A DNA stretch of 64,000 nucleotides from Xiashengella succiniciproducens (GCF_023674465.1 NZ_CP098400.1:1350801-1414800); one strand, 5' to 3'. Shown: positions 26,613 through 36,542, counted from the stretch's first letter. Translations and numbers: made by a program. The notes: generated by a model from the letters alone, not told the origin.

Positions 26613-27809
26613 ATGTACAAACCGGTAAATCTTGCGAAGGATGTTTTTTATGTAGGCGTTAACGACCGCCGTACACATTTGTTTGAGAATATGTGGCCAC
26701 TTGAACGAGGGGTGGCATATAATTCATATCTGATCACCGATGAGAAGGTGGCTTTGATTGATGGAGTAGAAATAGGACAGGTAGAGCGTTTCCTGAAAAA
26801 GATCAGGGCAGTACTGGGTGCGAGACCAATCGACTATCTGGTGATCAATCATATGGAGCCTGATCATGCCGGTGCAATACAAATTCTCAGGGAATTATAT
26901 CCCGATATGAAGCTGGTCGGAAACAAGAAGACCATACCGATGATTGACGGGTATTTTGGATTTAGTGACAATTGTATAGAAGTAGACGAGGGCAGTAAAC
27001 TGGAGCTTGGGAATCACACCCTTCAGTTTTTTATGATACCCATGGTTCACTGGCCTGAGACCATGGTGACCTACCTGTTGGAAGAGCAGATTCTGTTCTC
27101 GGCCGATGCATTCGGAAGCTTTGGAACCCTTGACGGTGGCATCTTTGACGATGAGATGGACTTTGATTACTTCAAGGATGAGATGCGCAGGTATTATTCC
27201 AATATAGTTGGTAAATATGGAAGCCCTGTACGTAAGGCTTTGGAAAAGCTTGCCACACTTGATATAAAGATGATAGCTGCTACCCATGGTCCGGTGCTTC
27301 GTACACATATAGCTGAAGTGCTGGATATGTACAATCGTTGGAGCAACTACATGGGCGAGGAGGGAGTTGTGATAGCTTATGCATCTATGTATGGACATAC
27401 AGAAGAAATGGCCGAGGTGATTGCTCGCGAGATTGCAGAACAGGGTGTCAGATCTATAAGGATGTATGATGTCTCTAAGACTCATCCATCTTATATTATT
27501 TCAGATATTTTCAAGTACAACAGTTTGATACTTGGAAGCCCCACTTACAGTAACGGGTTGCATCCCAACCTGGAGTCATTGGTAAACAAGCTGGAGACCA
27601 TAGGTATTCCGCAGCGTAACTTTGGCTTCTTTGGTAATTTTACCTGGGCCGGAGCTGCTGTTAAGAGACTTCAAGGCTTTGCCGAGACTTCCGGATGGAA
27701 GGTCGTGGGAGTTCCCGTTGAAGAAAAGCATGCCCTTAAGAGTAGCAAGTATGAAGCTTGCAGGGAACTTGGAAGGGCTATGGCAAGTGTTGTTAAAAAC
27801 GGAAAATGA
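26613..27809 (+). CDS. fprA: A-type flavoprotein (flavodiiron protein)
   Basis: 398-aa O2 and/or NO reductase, typical of anaerobes. The N-terminal metallo-beta-lactamase-like domain carries the diiron ligands: HMEPDHAGAI (HxExDH), MVHWPETM, SADAFGSFG and ATHGPVL. The C-terminal flavodoxin domain (from about residue 248) has the FMN phosphate loop YASMYGHTEEMA and the later GSPTYSNGLHPNL and GNFTWAGAAVK loops. Its stop overlaps the next gene by 4 bp (ATGA). Confidence 0.96.
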   Translation: MYKPVNLAKDVFYVGVNDRRTHLFENMWPLERGVAYNSYLITDEKVALIDGVEIGQVERFLKKIRAVLGARPIDYLVINHMEPDHAGAIQILRELYPDMKLVGNKKTIPMIDGYFGFSDNCIEVDEGSKLELGNHTLQFFMIPMVHWPETMVTYLLEEQILFSADAFGSFGTLDGGIFDDEMDFDYFKDEMRRYYSNIVGKYGSPVRKALEKLATLDIKMIAATHGPVLRTHIAEVLDMYNRWSNYMGEEGVVIAYASMYGHTEEMAEVIAREIAEQGVRSIRMYDVSKTHPSYIISDIFKYNSLILGSPTYSNGLHPNLESLVNKLETIGIPQRNFGFFGNFTWAGAAVKRLQGFAETSGWKVVGVPVEEKHALKSSKYEACRELGRAMASVVKNGK

Positions 27810-28324
27810 AAGAGTTAGCACCATACTTTCTACCAGTATTTTGCACGATGGCTTTTGCCATCGTGCTTACAATACTGTTTCTGCGCCAGGAAAACAAGAA
27901 GCGCAGGCATGAGTTGAGGCTGAAAGAAAGTCTGGAGCTGATGCGACTTAGATTTCAGGCCTATGAGAGGCTTATTCTGCTAATGGAGCGTCTAAAACCT
28001 GAGGCCCTTGTTCTTCGTGAACAGAAGCAAGGTCTTACCACATTGCAGTTTCAGACCCTGCTTCTGAAGATTATACGTCAGGAGTTTGACCATAATATAG
28101 CAATGCAGCTTTATGTGGATGACAAGACCTGGACTAGGGTCAAAGCTGCAAAGGAAGCACTTGTCAAACTGATTAACACAACCGCAACAGGAATAGCCAA
28201 TAATGCCTCTGCACTAGAGTTGAGCCGGCAGATTATTGAAGGTGCCGGTGGAGAAACCATCCTATATTTCAATAATGCGATTGCCGCTATCAGGGAAGAG
28301 ATGAACAAGCTGTACGGTAAGTAA
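27806..28324 (+). CDS. Membrane-anchored hypothetical protein coupled to fprA
   Basis: 172 aa, not assigned to a known function. One N-terminal helix (about 7-26, FLPVFCTMAFAIVLTILFL) is followed by a basic QENKKRRHELRLK segment and an all-helical cytoplasmic region with probable coiled coil (about 30-70). The start overlaps the fprA stop by 4 bp, so the two are probably translated together. A link with the diiron protein is only inferred from this arrangement. Confidence 0.75.
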   Translation: MKELAPYFLPVFCTMAFAIVLTILFLRQENKKRRHELRLKESLELMRLRFQAYERLILLMERLKPEALVLREQKQGLTTLQFQTLLLKIIRQEFDHNIAMQLYVDDKTWTRVKAAKEALVKLINTTATGIANNASALELSRQIIEGAGGETILYFNNAIAAIREEMNKLYGK

Positions 28325-28383
28325 AGCTTAGCTTAAGCCGCGGTTTATTATATGCAGAGGCCTAATGCCAGTAGAATCAGTGC

Positions 28384-29121
28384 CTATCTGAGAAGGTCAA
28401 AATCTATCTCTTCCTGCTGAGCCTCCGACAATCTTGAATCCTCACACTTAACGGTACGTCCCGGATACTTCTTGATAAGGTTGTAATTGTGCGTAGCCAT
28501 TATCACAGCCTTGCCATCATCATTCTTACAGATCTTATGAAGGAGCTGCATCAGTTCGTCCGATGTGTCGGGGTCTAGATTGCCTGTCGGCTCATCTGCC
28601 AGGATAAGGTCTGGTTTATTGAGAAGAGCCCTTGCAATAGCAATACGCTGCTGCTCACCACCAGAGAGTTGGTGGGGCATTTTGTATCCCTTGTGTACCA
28701 TGTCCACCTCTGAGAGTACTTCCCTGATGCGATGGTCCATTTCTACCTTGTTCTTCCAGCCAGTTGCTTTCAGCACGAATAGGAGGTTGTCGTACACATT
28801 CCTGTCGGAAAGAAGTTGAAAATCCTGAAATACGATACCCATCCTTCTGCGGAGGAAGGGGACCTGTCTGGTTTTAAGTTTCCTCAGGTCAAAACCGACG
28901 GCAAATCCCTCTCCTTCGCGGAGAGGGATTTCACCATACAGTGTTTTTAAAAGGCTTGACTTTCCACTACCGACACGACCTATCAGGTACATAAACTCGC
29001 CGGGTTTAAGTGCAAACTCTACATCTTTCAGGATAATATGTTCATCCTGCCTCACGAGCACATTGCTAAGGCTAACCAAATAACCCTGGTCGTTTACGGC
29101 AGGTATCTTCTCCTTTGACAT
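28384..29121 (-). CDS. ftsE: FtsE-like ABC transporter ATPase
   Basis: 245-aa ABC ATP-binding protein. Walker [11 protein letters not shown]-loop [19 protein letters not shown], signature [15 protein letters not shown], Walker [13 protein letters not shown] and H-loop ATHNY are intact. The sequence around [11 protein letters not shown] is FtsE-like. FtsEX regulates septal peptidoglycan hydrolases. No ftsX lies next to it, so the partner must be elsewhere if the assignment is right. It follows the aminotransferase gene by 22 bp on the same strand. Confidence 0.87.
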   Translation of the reverse strand: MSKEKIPAVNDQGYLVSLSNVLVRQDEHIILKDVEFALKPGEFMYLIGRVGSGKSSLLKTLYGEIPLREGEGFAVGFDLRKLKTRQVPFLRRRMGIVFQDFQLLSDRNVYDNLLFVLKATGWKNKVEMDHRIREVLSEVDMVHKGYKMPHQLSGGEQQRIAIARALLNKPDLILADEPTGNLDPDTSDELMQLLHKICKNDDGKAVIMATHNYNLIKKYPGRTVKCEDSRLSEAQQEEIDFDLLR

Positions 29122-29143
29122 TTCGGGGCTTTACTTTTATTAA

Positions 29144-30337
29144 TTATTTCAGTTTTGCAAGCGCTTCTTTCATCCTTGTAAGACCTTTCTTTAGGTTTTC
29201 GTCGGATGTCGCAAAGGAAATACGCAAACAGTTGGGTTCACCAAAAGCCACACCAGTAACCGTTGCTATAAGCGCATGTTCAAGTAGATACATTGTCAGT
29301 TCGGTAGCATCCTTGATAGTTGTCTTACCATCAGACTTCCCAAAATAGTAGCTCACGTCGGGGAAGAGGTAGAAAGCCCCTTCGGGAACGAAAAACTTCA
29401 GTCCGGGGATGTCTTTTACGATGTCAACAACGATATCACGACGGCGTTTGAAAGCTTCACACATCTTGATTGACTCATCCAGAGGACCTTCATAAGCAGC
29501 AAGAGCAGCTCTCTGGGCTATACTTGATGCAGCAGAAGTCAGCTGGCCCTGGATTTTAACACAAGCTTCAGCAATATCTACAGGAGCAGCAGTAAAACCG
29601 ATACGCCATCCGGTCATTGCATAGCCTTTTGACACCCCGTTGATAATAATGGTTCTTTCGAGCATACCAGGGAAGGAAGCTATTGATACCGGTTTTCCGG
29701 AGAATGAGATCAACTCGTAAATCTCATCTGATATAACTTTGATCTGTGGATGCTTCCTGATAATATCAGCCAGTTTTTCAAGTTCCTCAGCAGAGTAAAC
29801 AGCACCTGTAGGGTTGGATGGTGAGTTTAACATGAGCAGCTTGGTTTTTGGCGTGATAGCCTTTTCAAGCTGTTCGGGAGTTATCTTGAATGACTGGTCA
29901 ATACTGGTTCTTACTATCACAGACTTACCTTCACACAGGGTTACTATATCCATGTAGGTAGCCCAGAATGGAGAGGGAATAATTACTTCGTCACCATGAT
30001 CAACAACGGCAAACATGGCATTAAACAATGCCTGCTTAGCACCTGTGGAAATCACAATTTGTGACGGAGCATATGTTAGTCCGTTTTCTCTTAATAATTT
30101 ATCCGAAATAGCCTTTCTAAGGTCCTGGTATCCCGGAATTGGGGGGTAGTGGCTGTAGTTGTCATTGATTGCCTGAATGGCCGCATCTTTGATATGCTGT
30201 GGCGTATCAAAGTCAGGTTCGCCAATACTAAGGCTGATTACATCCAGTCCTTTTGCTTTAAGGTCTCTACTGCGTTGTGCCATCAGGAGGATCTCAGGTT
30301 CCGCCAGATTTCTTACTCTTTGTGCGATTGTTTCCAT
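29144..30337 (-). CDS. PLP-dependent aminotransferase, AspC-like class I
   Basis: 397 aa, fold type I aminotransferase of the aspartate aminotransferase I-gamma group. Recognisable parts are SIGEPDFDTPQHI (about 37-49), STGAKQALFN, NSPSNPTGAVY, SDEIYELI, the PLP lysine in NGVSKGYAMTGWRIGF and the C-terminal CLRISFATSDENL that binds the substrate carboxylate. It probably transfers amino groups between aspartate or another amino acid and 2-oxoglutarate. The exact amino acid is not certain. Confidence 0.92.
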   Translation of the reverse strand: METIAQRVRNLAEPEILLMAQRSRDLKAKGLDVISLSIGEPDFDTPQHIKDAAIQAINDNYSHYPPIPGYQDLRKAISDKLLRENGLTYAPSQIVISTGAKQALFNAMFAVVDHGDEVIIPSPFWATYMDIVTLCEGKSVIVRTSIDQSFKITPEQLEKAITPKTKLLMLNSPSNPTGAVYSAEELEKLADIIRKHPQIKVISDEIYELISFSGKPVSIASFPGMLERTIIINGVSKGYAMTGWRIGFTAAPVDIAEACVKIQGQLTSAASSIAQRAALAAYEGPLDESIKMCEAFKRRRDIVVDIVKDIPGLKFFVPEGAFYLFPDVSYYFGKSDGKTTIKDATELTMYLLEHALIATVTGVAFGEPNCLRISFATSDENLKKGLTRMKEALAKLK

Positions 30338-30578
30338 AAAAAGATGTCTTCTCTAGGCTGGTTTTAACATGGTTATAGGGTAACACCGGGGCATTGTAGT
30401 ATATCCAATCGTTAAAATTATGACAGAATAAAACTAAAACCCGGCACGAAGTTCAAAAATACAATTTTTTTCGGATGAACAGCGCTAATCTGAAAATTTG
30501 ACCCTACTGTTGTTCGCTTATGTTGTATAACAACCTTTTTTTGCGCTGGTTTTTATGGTTTTGGTGACTTTTAATCCC

Positions 30579-30586
30579 TACTTTTG
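30579..30586 (+). promoter_or_regulatory. Probable -7 box for the mce-mmd operon
   Basis: TACTTTTG, matching TAnnTTTG, 28 bases before the mce ATG at 30615. A TTTG at 30560-30563 is 15 bases upstream, shorter than the usual spacing. Confidence 0.5.
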
Positions 30587-30614
30587 TAGGCATTATTTGA
30601 AAAATTTAACTGAA

Positions 30615-31025
30615 ATGAAGCCGACACATATTGAGCACATTGGAATTGCAGTAAAAAGCCTCGATGAGGCAATACCTTATTATGAAAAGGTACTTGGGCT
30701 GGAGTGCTATGCAGTTGAAGAGGTAGCAGACCAGAAAGTAAAGACTGCCTTTTTTATGGTAGGTCAGACAAAAATCGAATTGCTTGAATCAACAGATCCT
30801 GAAGGTCCTATTGGAAAGTTTATTGAAAAGAAAGGTGAAGGAATTCACCACATTGCTTTTGCAGTAGAAAATCTGAAGGAAGCATTAACTGCAACTGCCG
30901 AAAAGGGAGTTAAACTCATTGACCAGGAACCACGTAAGGGTGCTGAAGGACTTAATATTGCCTTTTTACATCCCAAGTCCACTTTTGGTGTATTGACCGA
31001 GTTGTGTGAACATCCTGAGGAGTAA
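30615..31025 (+). CDS. mce: Methylmalonyl-CoA epimerase
   Basis: Interconverts (R)- and (S)-methylmalonyl-CoA in the succinate-propionate pathway. 136 aa from the ATG at 30615. A reading 60 bases longer would include the promoter box. Glyoxalase/VOC fold with metal ligands in IEHIGIAVKSLDEA (His) and GEGIHHIAFAVENL (His), and a Glu near the end (GVLTELCEH). The neighbouring decarboxylase genes support the assignment. Confidence 0.95.
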   Translation: MKPTHIEHIGIAVKSLDEAIPYYEKVLGLECYAVEEVADQKVKTAFFMVGQTKIELLESTDPEGPIGKFIEKKGEGIHHIAFAVENLKEALTATAEKGVKLIDQEPRKGAEGLNIAFLHPKSTFGVLTELCEHPEE

Positions 31026-31072
31026 TTACGTTTGTTGTCTGAAAATTAATAACTAACTAATTCTGTTTCATT

Positions 31073-32635
31073 ATGTCAACGACTCAGGATAAGATTCAGA
31101 AACTGATCGATCAGCGTGCAAAGGCAAGGCTGGGAGGTGGTCAGGATAAGATCGATTCGCAACATGCTAAGGGCAAGTTTACAGCCCGTGAACGTATTGA
31201 GTTACTTTTGGACGAAGGAAGCTTCGAAGAGTTTGATATGTTTGTAACTCACCGCTGCACCAACTTCGGAATGGAGAAAAACAAGATTCTTGGTGATGGT
31301 GTAGTTACCGGACACGGTACTATCGATGGAAGGATAGTATATGTGTTCTCACAAGACTTTACTGTTTTCGGAGGATCTCTTTCAGAGACCTTTGCACAGA
31401 AGATTTGTAAGGTGATGGACATGGCCATGAAGGCTGGTGCACCGGTTATCGGTATCAATGATAGTGGTGGTGCCCGTATTCAGGAAGGTGTAACATCACT
31501 TGCGGGATATGCTGAAATCTTCCAGCGTAATATCATGGCATCCGGTGTAATTCCACAGATTTCAGCCATCTTTGGACCATGTGCCGGAGGTGCAGTTTAT
31601 TCACCAGCATTGACTGACTTTATTATGATGACTGAGGACAACAGTTATATGTTTGTTACTGGTCCTAAGGTCGTTAAGACAGTTACCGGTGAAGATGTAA
31701 CAACTGAAGATCTTGGTGGTGCACAAGTACATGCTACCCGTAGTGGTGTATCTCACTTCATGCTTGAGAATGAGGAGGAAGGTCTGCTGCTTATCCGTAA
31801 GCTGCTCTCTTATCTGCCACAAAACAATCTGGAAGAAGCTCCGTTGGTAGAGTGCTTTGACCCAATCGACAGGATTGATGATTCACTCAATTCTATTATC
31901 CCGGATAATCCCAACCAGCCATACGATATGAAGGAAGTTATCTACACAATCGTAGATGACGGGGAATTTCTGGAAGTACACCGCAATTATGCAAAGAACA
32001 TCATTGTAGGTTTTGCCCGTATGGGTGGAGCTTCTATAGGAATTGTGGCTAATCAGCCCAACTTCCTGGCTGGTGTTCTTGACTGCGACGCATCTAGAAA
32101 AGCAGCACGTTTTGTGCGTTTCTGCGATGCTTTCAATATTCCTATACTTACCCTTGTTGACGTACCAGGATTCTTACCAGGTACAGGCCAGGAGTATTCA
32201 GGTATCATCACTCATGGTGCCAAACTGATGTTTGCGTATGGTGAGGCTACAGTTCCCAAGGTTACAGTTACATTACGTAAGTCGTACGGAGGTGCCCATG
32301 ACGTAATGAGCTGTAAGCAACTGAGAGGTGACCTTAACTATGCATGGCCAACAGCCGAAATTGCTGTAATGGGTGCATCAGGTGCTATTGAGGTATTGGA
32401 AGGTCGGGCAATCTCCAAGATTACTGATCCTGAGGAGCGTGCTAAGTATATAGCAACAAAAGAGGAGGAATATAAAGAAGCGTTTGCCAATCCCTATCAG
32501 GCTGCTTCTTATGGTTATATTGACGATGTGATTGAGCCCCGCAATACCCGTTTCAGGGTTATCAGGGCTTTCAAGAGCTTACAAACAAAGAAGCTTACCA
32601 ATCCTCCCAAGAAACATAGTAATATTCCTTTATAA
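31073..32635 (+). CDS. mmdA: Methylmalonyl-CoA decarboxylase alpha subunit (carboxyltransferase)
   Basis: 520-aa biotin-dependent carboxyltransferase that takes CO2 from methylmalonyl-CoA onto biotin, giving propionyl-CoA. It has both crotonase-like halves: [14 protein letters not shown] (about 124-137) and the acyl-CoA oxyanion region [13 protein letters not shown], then [19 protein letters not shown] and [11 protein letters not shown] in the second half. By sequence alone it could be PccB, but the downstream gamma, biotin and beta subunit genes mark a Na+-pumping decarboxylase. Confidence 0.93.
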   Translation: MSTTQDKIQKLIDQRAKARLGGGQDKIDSQHAKGKFTARERIELLLDEGSFEEFDMFVTHRCTNFGMEKNKILGDGVVTGHGTIDGRIVYVFSQDFTVFGGSLSETFAQKICKVMDMAMKAGAPVIGINDSGGARIQEGVTSLAGYAEIFQRNIMASGVIPQISAIFGPCAGGAVYSPALTDFIMMTEDNSYMFVTGPKVVKTVTGEDVTTEDLGGAQVHATRSGVSHFMLENEEEGLLLIRKLLSYLPQNNLEEAPLVECFDPIDRIDDSLNSIIPDNPNQPYDMKEVIYTIVDDGEFLEVHRNYAKNIIVGFARMGGASIGIVANQPNFLAGVLDCDASRKAARFVRFCDAFNIPILTLVDVPGFLPGTGQEYSGIITHGAKLMFAYGEATVPKVTVTLRKSYGGAHDVMSCKQLRGDLNYAWPTAEIAVMGASGAIEVLEGRAISKITDPEERAKYIATKEEEYKEAFANPYQAASYGYIDDVIEPRNTRFRVIRAFKSLQTKKLTNPPKKHSNIPL

Positions 32636-32706
32636 TTCATTAATACCGTACCATGCGGCAGTTGCCGGATGGTACGGATTTTCAGAACACTTAAACATTT
32701 TTGAGT

Positions 32707-33045
32707 ATGAACCTGGATTGGGCGGATGTGTTTGTCATAGCACTCGTAGGCTATGCTATTGTATTTTTAGTACTTGCCTTGCTGGTGATGATTTACAAGA
32801 ACATTCCGAAATTTATTGACTTTCAAGCGAAACGCAAGCTCAGGAGGCAGGGTAAGACAACAGAGGATCATTCTATAGAAAAAATGCCGGCTGAAGTAAA
32901 TGTTGCAATTGCACTTGCTTTGTCCCTGTATCTTACTCCAAGCCATGATGAAGAAAGCCATATCATTACAATAAAGAGAGTTTCACGTACATATTCTCCA
33001 TGGAATTCGAAGATATATGGAGTAAGTGGTGTGTTCTCCCGATAA
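32707..33045 (+). CDS. OadG-family gamma/delta subunit of the Na+ pump
   Basis: 112 aa from the ATG at 32707, which is preferred over a TTG six bases upstream. A single N-terminal helix (about 6-30, DVFVIALVGYAIVFLVLALLV) precedes a basic region and a soluble tail ending ISRTYSPWNSKIYG-like sequence. These small subunits assemble the membrane decarboxylase. The biotin-carrier gene starts 15 bp later. Confidence 0.85.
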   Translation: MNLDWADVFVIALVGYAIVFLVLALLVMIYKNIPKFIDFQAKRKLRRQGKTTEDHSIEKMPAEVNVAIALALSLYLTPSHDEESHIITIKRVSRTYSPWNSKIYGVSGVFSR

Positions 33046-33060
33046 AACGTATTTGACATT

Positions 33061-33483
33061 ATGAAGAAGTTTGATTTTACAATAAACGGCAATAGGTATG
33101 CTGTTGATATCAAGGATATAGAGGATAACATAGCTCAGGTTGAGGTCAACGGTACTATTTATGAGGTTGAGATACACCGCGAGGTGAAGCAGTCTAAAAC
33201 CCCCAGACTGATGCGTCCTGCTGTAAAGCACAGTTATGGTGAAGAAGCATTTAAGAAAAAGGAGGGAGTATCTCCTGTTGTTAAGTCTCCACTACCAGGC
33301 GTTGTTCTTAGAATTAACTTTAAAGAAGGCGATGAAGTTAACAGAGGAGATAGCTTGCTGGTAATGGAAGCCATGAAGATGGAAAACAATATTTACTCTG
33401 AGCTAAAGGGACGTGTTAAGTCTATTAAGGTACAGCCCGGACAGAGTGTCCTTCAGGGTGATATATTGATGGAGATTGAATAA
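33061..33483 (+). CDS. mmdC: Biotin carboxyl carrier subunit of the decarboxylase
   Basis: 140 aa. The C-terminal biotinyl domain (about 73-140) carries VMEAMKMEN, with the biotinylated Lys near residue 106. The linker is charged rather than the usual Ala/Pro-rich type. It moves CO2 from the alpha to the membrane beta subunit. It starts 15 bp after the gamma-subunit gene and 15 bp before mmdB. Confidence 0.93.
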   Translation: MKKFDFTINGNRYAVDIKDIEDNIAQVEVNGTIYEVEIHREVKQSKTPRLMRPAVKHSYGEEAFKKKEGVSPVVKSPLPGVVLRINFKEGDEVNRGDSLLVMEAMKMENNIYSELKGRVKSIKVQPGQSVLQGDILMEIE

Positions 33484-33498
33484 TAAAAAGACTGCGTT

Positions 33499-34752
33499 GT
33501 GAAAAGATTTTCAGCTATTTATACGGTTATTGCACTGCTTTTTGTGTTGTTTGTTCCCTTGATGCATGTGGAAGCGCAGGCAGTTGCAGGTTCAGGAAGC
33601 GCTTTGACCTCGTTCATGGATGGTTTCAGTGGCTTTTTACAGGAAAGCGGCTTTTACAATGCTACCTGGGGTAATATTTTAATGATCTGCGTCGGACTTG
33701 TCCTGATTTATCTGGCTATTCAGCGTGGTTTCGAACCACTTCTGCTGGTTCCCATCGGTACCGGTATTATAATTGGAAATATTCCTATCCAGCTTGACGG
33801 AACTGCTGCTATAGGTATTGAACAGGAGGGTTCTGTGTACTACTATCTTAACCAGGGTGTTAAATTAGGGATCTATCCTTCTCTGATATTCCTTGGTATT
33901 GGAGCGATGACCGACTTTTCATCGCTAATTTCTAACCCACGTCTGATGTTACTTGGTGCAGCTGCTCAATTTGGTATCTTCGGAACCTTTATCGGTGCCT
34001 ATGCGTTGGGTTTTCCGGTAAAAGAAGCTGCTGCAATTAGTATAATAGGTGGTGCTGACGGTCCTACAGCCATCTTCTCTGCGTCTTTGCTTGCGCCCCA
34101 CCTGTTGGGTAGCATTGCCATTGCCGCATACTCATATATGGCTTTGGTTCCAGTAATTCAGCCACCGGTAATGAGACTGCTCACTTCAAAGAAGGAGCGT
34201 CTAATAAGGATGAAGCCTCCTCGAGCGGTTACCAAGACCGAAAAGATATTGTTCCCCCTTATAGGGTTGATTATGACCACCTTTATTGCACCCAGTGCAT
34301 TGTCATTGCTTGGTATGTTGTTCTTTGGAAACTTATTGAAAGAGTCAGGTGTAACCAACAGACTTGCTGAAACTGCACGAACTTCGATGACTGACATCGT
34401 AACTATTCTATTGGGTATGTGTGTTGGTGCATCCACAAGTGCAGCAAAGTTTCTAACCATAGGTTCAATAAAGATTTTTGTTCTCGGTGCATTCTCATTT
34501 GCAATTGCTACAGCCGGTGGTGTTATAGTTGCCAAGATTATCAACCTCTTCCTTAAGGAAGAAAACAAGATTAACCCACTTATCGGAGCAGCCGGTGTAT
34601 CTGCCGTTCCTGCAAGTGCACGTGTGGCTCAGAATGAGGGGTTGAGGGAAGATAAGTCAAACCACTTGCTGATGCATGCTATGGCGCCCAACGTTTCGGG
34701 TGTTATCGGATCTGCAGTGGCAGCCGGGGTTATGCTCAGCTTCCTATTGTAA
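33499..34752 (+). CDS. mmdB: Na+-translocating decarboxylase beta subunit
   Basis: 417-aa integral membrane subunit that decarboxylates carboxybiotin and exports Na+. It starts at GTG. The N-terminus looks like a signal peptide (residues 1 to about 27) before the family core. The core has repeated helices, IGAMTDFSSLISNP, the conserved Asp loop IIGGADGPTAIFSASLLAP and the C-terminal NPLIGAAGVSAVPASARVAQ with the final ANVSG-like loop. It ends the operon, followed by a palindromic hairpin. Confidence 0.95.
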   Translation: MKRFSAIYTVIALLFVLFVPLMHVEAQAVAGSGSALTSFMDGFSGFLQESGFYNATWGNILMICVGLVLIYLAIQRGFEPLLLVPIGTGIIIGNIPIQLDGTAAIGIEQEGSVYYYLNQGVKLGIYPSLIFLGIGAMTDFSSLISNPRLMLLGAAAQFGIFGTFIGAYALGFPVKEAAAISIIGGADGPTAIFSASLLAPHLLGSIAIAAYSYMALVPVIQPPVMRLLTSKKERLIRMKPPRAVTKTEKILFPLIGLIMTTFIAPSALSLLGMLFFGNLLKESGVTNRLAETARTSMTDIVTILLGMCVGASTSAAKFLTIGSIKIFVLGAFSFAIATAGGVIVAKIINLFLKEENKINPLIGAAGVSAVPASARVAQNEGLREDKSNHLLMHAMAPNVSGVIGSAVAAGVMLSFLL

Positions 34753-34761
34753 GAAGAATAA

Positions 34762-34787
34762 TGCAGCATGCCTCGAGGCATGCTGCA
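34762..34787 (+). terminator. Palindromic terminator after mmdB
   Basis: A 26-nt perfect palindrome: arms tgcagcatgcc and ggcatgctgca around tcga. The following sequence (actgttttatg) has only a short T-run, so termination may be partial and the next gene may receive read-through. Confidence 0.6.
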
Positions 34788-34808
34788 ACTGTTTTATGAG
34801 GTTGTGAG

Positions 34809-35786
34809 ATGCTGAGACGAATTAGAAATATGGATAAGTTCGTTCCGGCATTATTGCTTGTAATAGTAATTGCAAGTATTATTCCGGAACCTGCACAGCC
34901 GAGGGGTTTGCTTTCTCTCCACACTGTCGGAGATATAGGCATAACCCTTATTTTCTTTTTTTATGGTCTTAAATTGAACCTTGGTTCATTGAAGCAGGAT
35001 TTGGGCAACTGGCACCTGCACATCTTGGTACAGGGAGCTGTCTTTATACTTTTCCCTCTGCTGGTTTATCCTTTTTACAAAGTATTTCACGAAGGGCCGT
35101 TTTCGTTGCTTTGGCTTGGTGCTTTTTTTCTTGCTGCCTTGCCTTCTACCGTTTCCTCATCTGTTGTGATGGTTTCAATTGCCAGGGGCAATATCCCAGG
35201 TGCCATATTCAATGCAAGTGTTTCGAGTATGGCAGGTATATTTTTTACCCCAATGTGGATGGGGCTGGTTGGATCCTATGGCAGTGCTGGAGCCTCTGAG
35301 TTTGGTCCGGTGGTTCTGAAGCTGATCCTGCAGGTTCTGGTGCCAGTACTTGTTGGACTTTCATTAAACAGGTATTTTGGGCGTTGGGCACAGAGGAGAA
35401 TGCGTTTTCTGAGGCTTTTTGATCAGAGCATTATACTTCTCACCGTTTACCTATGCTTTGCTGAGTCGTTTATGAACAAGCTTTTTTCAGGTACCGGAGT
35501 GTCTGAGATTATTATGATGGTCCTGCTCTCAGGGATATTATTTTTCATTGTCTTTGGGATAGTTTATTTTATTGCCGGACGCCTTCATTTCAGCAGGGAA
35601 GACAAGATTACTGCAGTATTTTGTGGTTCCAAGAAGTCCTTGATACATGGAACCGTTATGGCAGCCATTATTTTTAAGGACATGGGTGGAGTAGGGGTTA
35701 TCCTTCTGCCCCTTATGGTTTATCATGCCCTGCAGTTGGTCCTAAGTGGCATTATTGCAAATAAATTTGCTGTCACTGCAAAATAG
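34809..35786 (+). CDS. SBF-like (bile acid:Na+ symporter superfamily) transporter
   Basis: 325-aa membrane protein of the SBF-like/YfeH type with about nine to ten helices. The family-type stretch AALPSTVSSSVVMVSIARGNIPGAIFNASVSS (about 114-145) and the later FCGSKKSLIHGTVMA (about 277-291) are recognisable. It probably moves an organic anion with Na+. The substrate is unknown. It follows the Na+-exporting decarboxylase, which would supply the gradient, a functional link that is inference. Confidence 0.88.
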   Translation: MLRRIRNMDKFVPALLLVIVIASIIPEPAQPRGLLSLHTVGDIGITLIFFFYGLKLNLGSLKQDLGNWHLHILVQGAVFILFPLLVYPFYKVFHEGPFSLLWLGAFFLAALPSTVSSSVVMVSIARGNIPGAIFNASVSSMAGIFFTPMWMGLVGSYGSAGASEFGPVVLKLILQVLVPVLVGLSLNRYFGRWAQRRMRFLRLFDQSIILLTVYLCFAESFMNKLFSGTGVSEIIMMVLLSGILFFIVFGIVYFIAGRLHFSREDKITAVFCGSKKSLIHGTVMAAIIFKDMGGVGVILLPLMVYHALQLVLSGIIANKFAVTAK

Positions 35787-35855
35787 TATGGAGTAGCAGC
35801 CTGCAATAAACAAAGCGGGATTTGCTCTGTTATATTGCAAAACTTACCAAGGATA

Positions 35856-36506
35856 ATGAACAGAGCCGACTACGGTATCCATAAATTGATTTCCATAGAG
35901 AATATTACCAGGACAGTTTTTAAGCTTCGATTTGAGCGAAATGGACTTGAATTTGTGCCTGGGCAACATATTAGTGTTGGCCCGGAATCACTGGGCTATA
36001 CACGTGAGTATTCGGTCTACAGTGGGGCAGAAGATCCCTGGCTTGAAGTCCTGGTTAAAGAAGTAATTGATGGATGGGTAAGTCCACAATTAAGACGGCT
36101 TCAACCGGGTGACGGTTTGATGGTTGAAGCACCACTGGGGTATTTCAGAATTGCCGGGAATATGTCAGGAAAGCACCTGTTTGTGGCAACGGGAACAGGA
36201 ATAGCTCCCTTTCACAGCTTTGTAAGGACCTTTCCGGAACTTGACTATCACCTCATTCATGGAGTAACAGATGCCTCTGAGGCCTGTGAAAGGGACTTAT
36301 ATGGTAACAGGCTTACTCTTTGTACATCAAGAGCCGCAGATGGAAATTATCATGGTAGGGTTACTGCCTGGCTTGAAGATAATAAGCTGGATGTCTATGA
36401 TCACTTTTACCTGTGTGGTAACCGCAAGATGATAAATGATGCCTTTCAAATATTGATGAGTAGAGGTATCAAACCTGACAATATCCATGCTGAGGCCTAT
36501 TTCTGA
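35856..36506 (+). CDS. Ferredoxin/flavodoxin-NADP reductase-like oxidoreductase
   Basis: 216 aa from the ATG at 35856. The N-terminal FAD-binding barrel contains TREYSVYSG (about 49-57, the RxYS flavin motif). The NAD(P) domain has FVATGTGIAPFHSFVR (about 112-127) and HLIHGVTDASEAC, and ends YLCGNRKMINDAFQIL...AEAYF, the aromatic terminus typical of FNR. It is shorter than plant-type FNR and closest to the single-domain bacterial type. It probably reduces ferredoxin or flavodoxin, or the reverse. Confidence 0.9.
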   Translation: MNRADYGIHKLISIENITRTVFKLRFERNGLEFVPGQHISVGPESLGYTREYSVYSGAEDPWLEVLVKEVIDGWVSPQLRRLQPGDGLMVEAPLGYFRIAGNMSGKHLFVATGTGIAPFHSFVRTFPELDYHLIHGVTDASEACERDLYGNRLTLCTSRAADGNYHGRVTAWLEDNKLDVYDHFYLCGNRKMINDAFQILMSRGIKPDNIHAEAYF

Positions 36507-36542
36507 AATCAGAAACTAGTTATGGCCATCTTGTACAGACAT

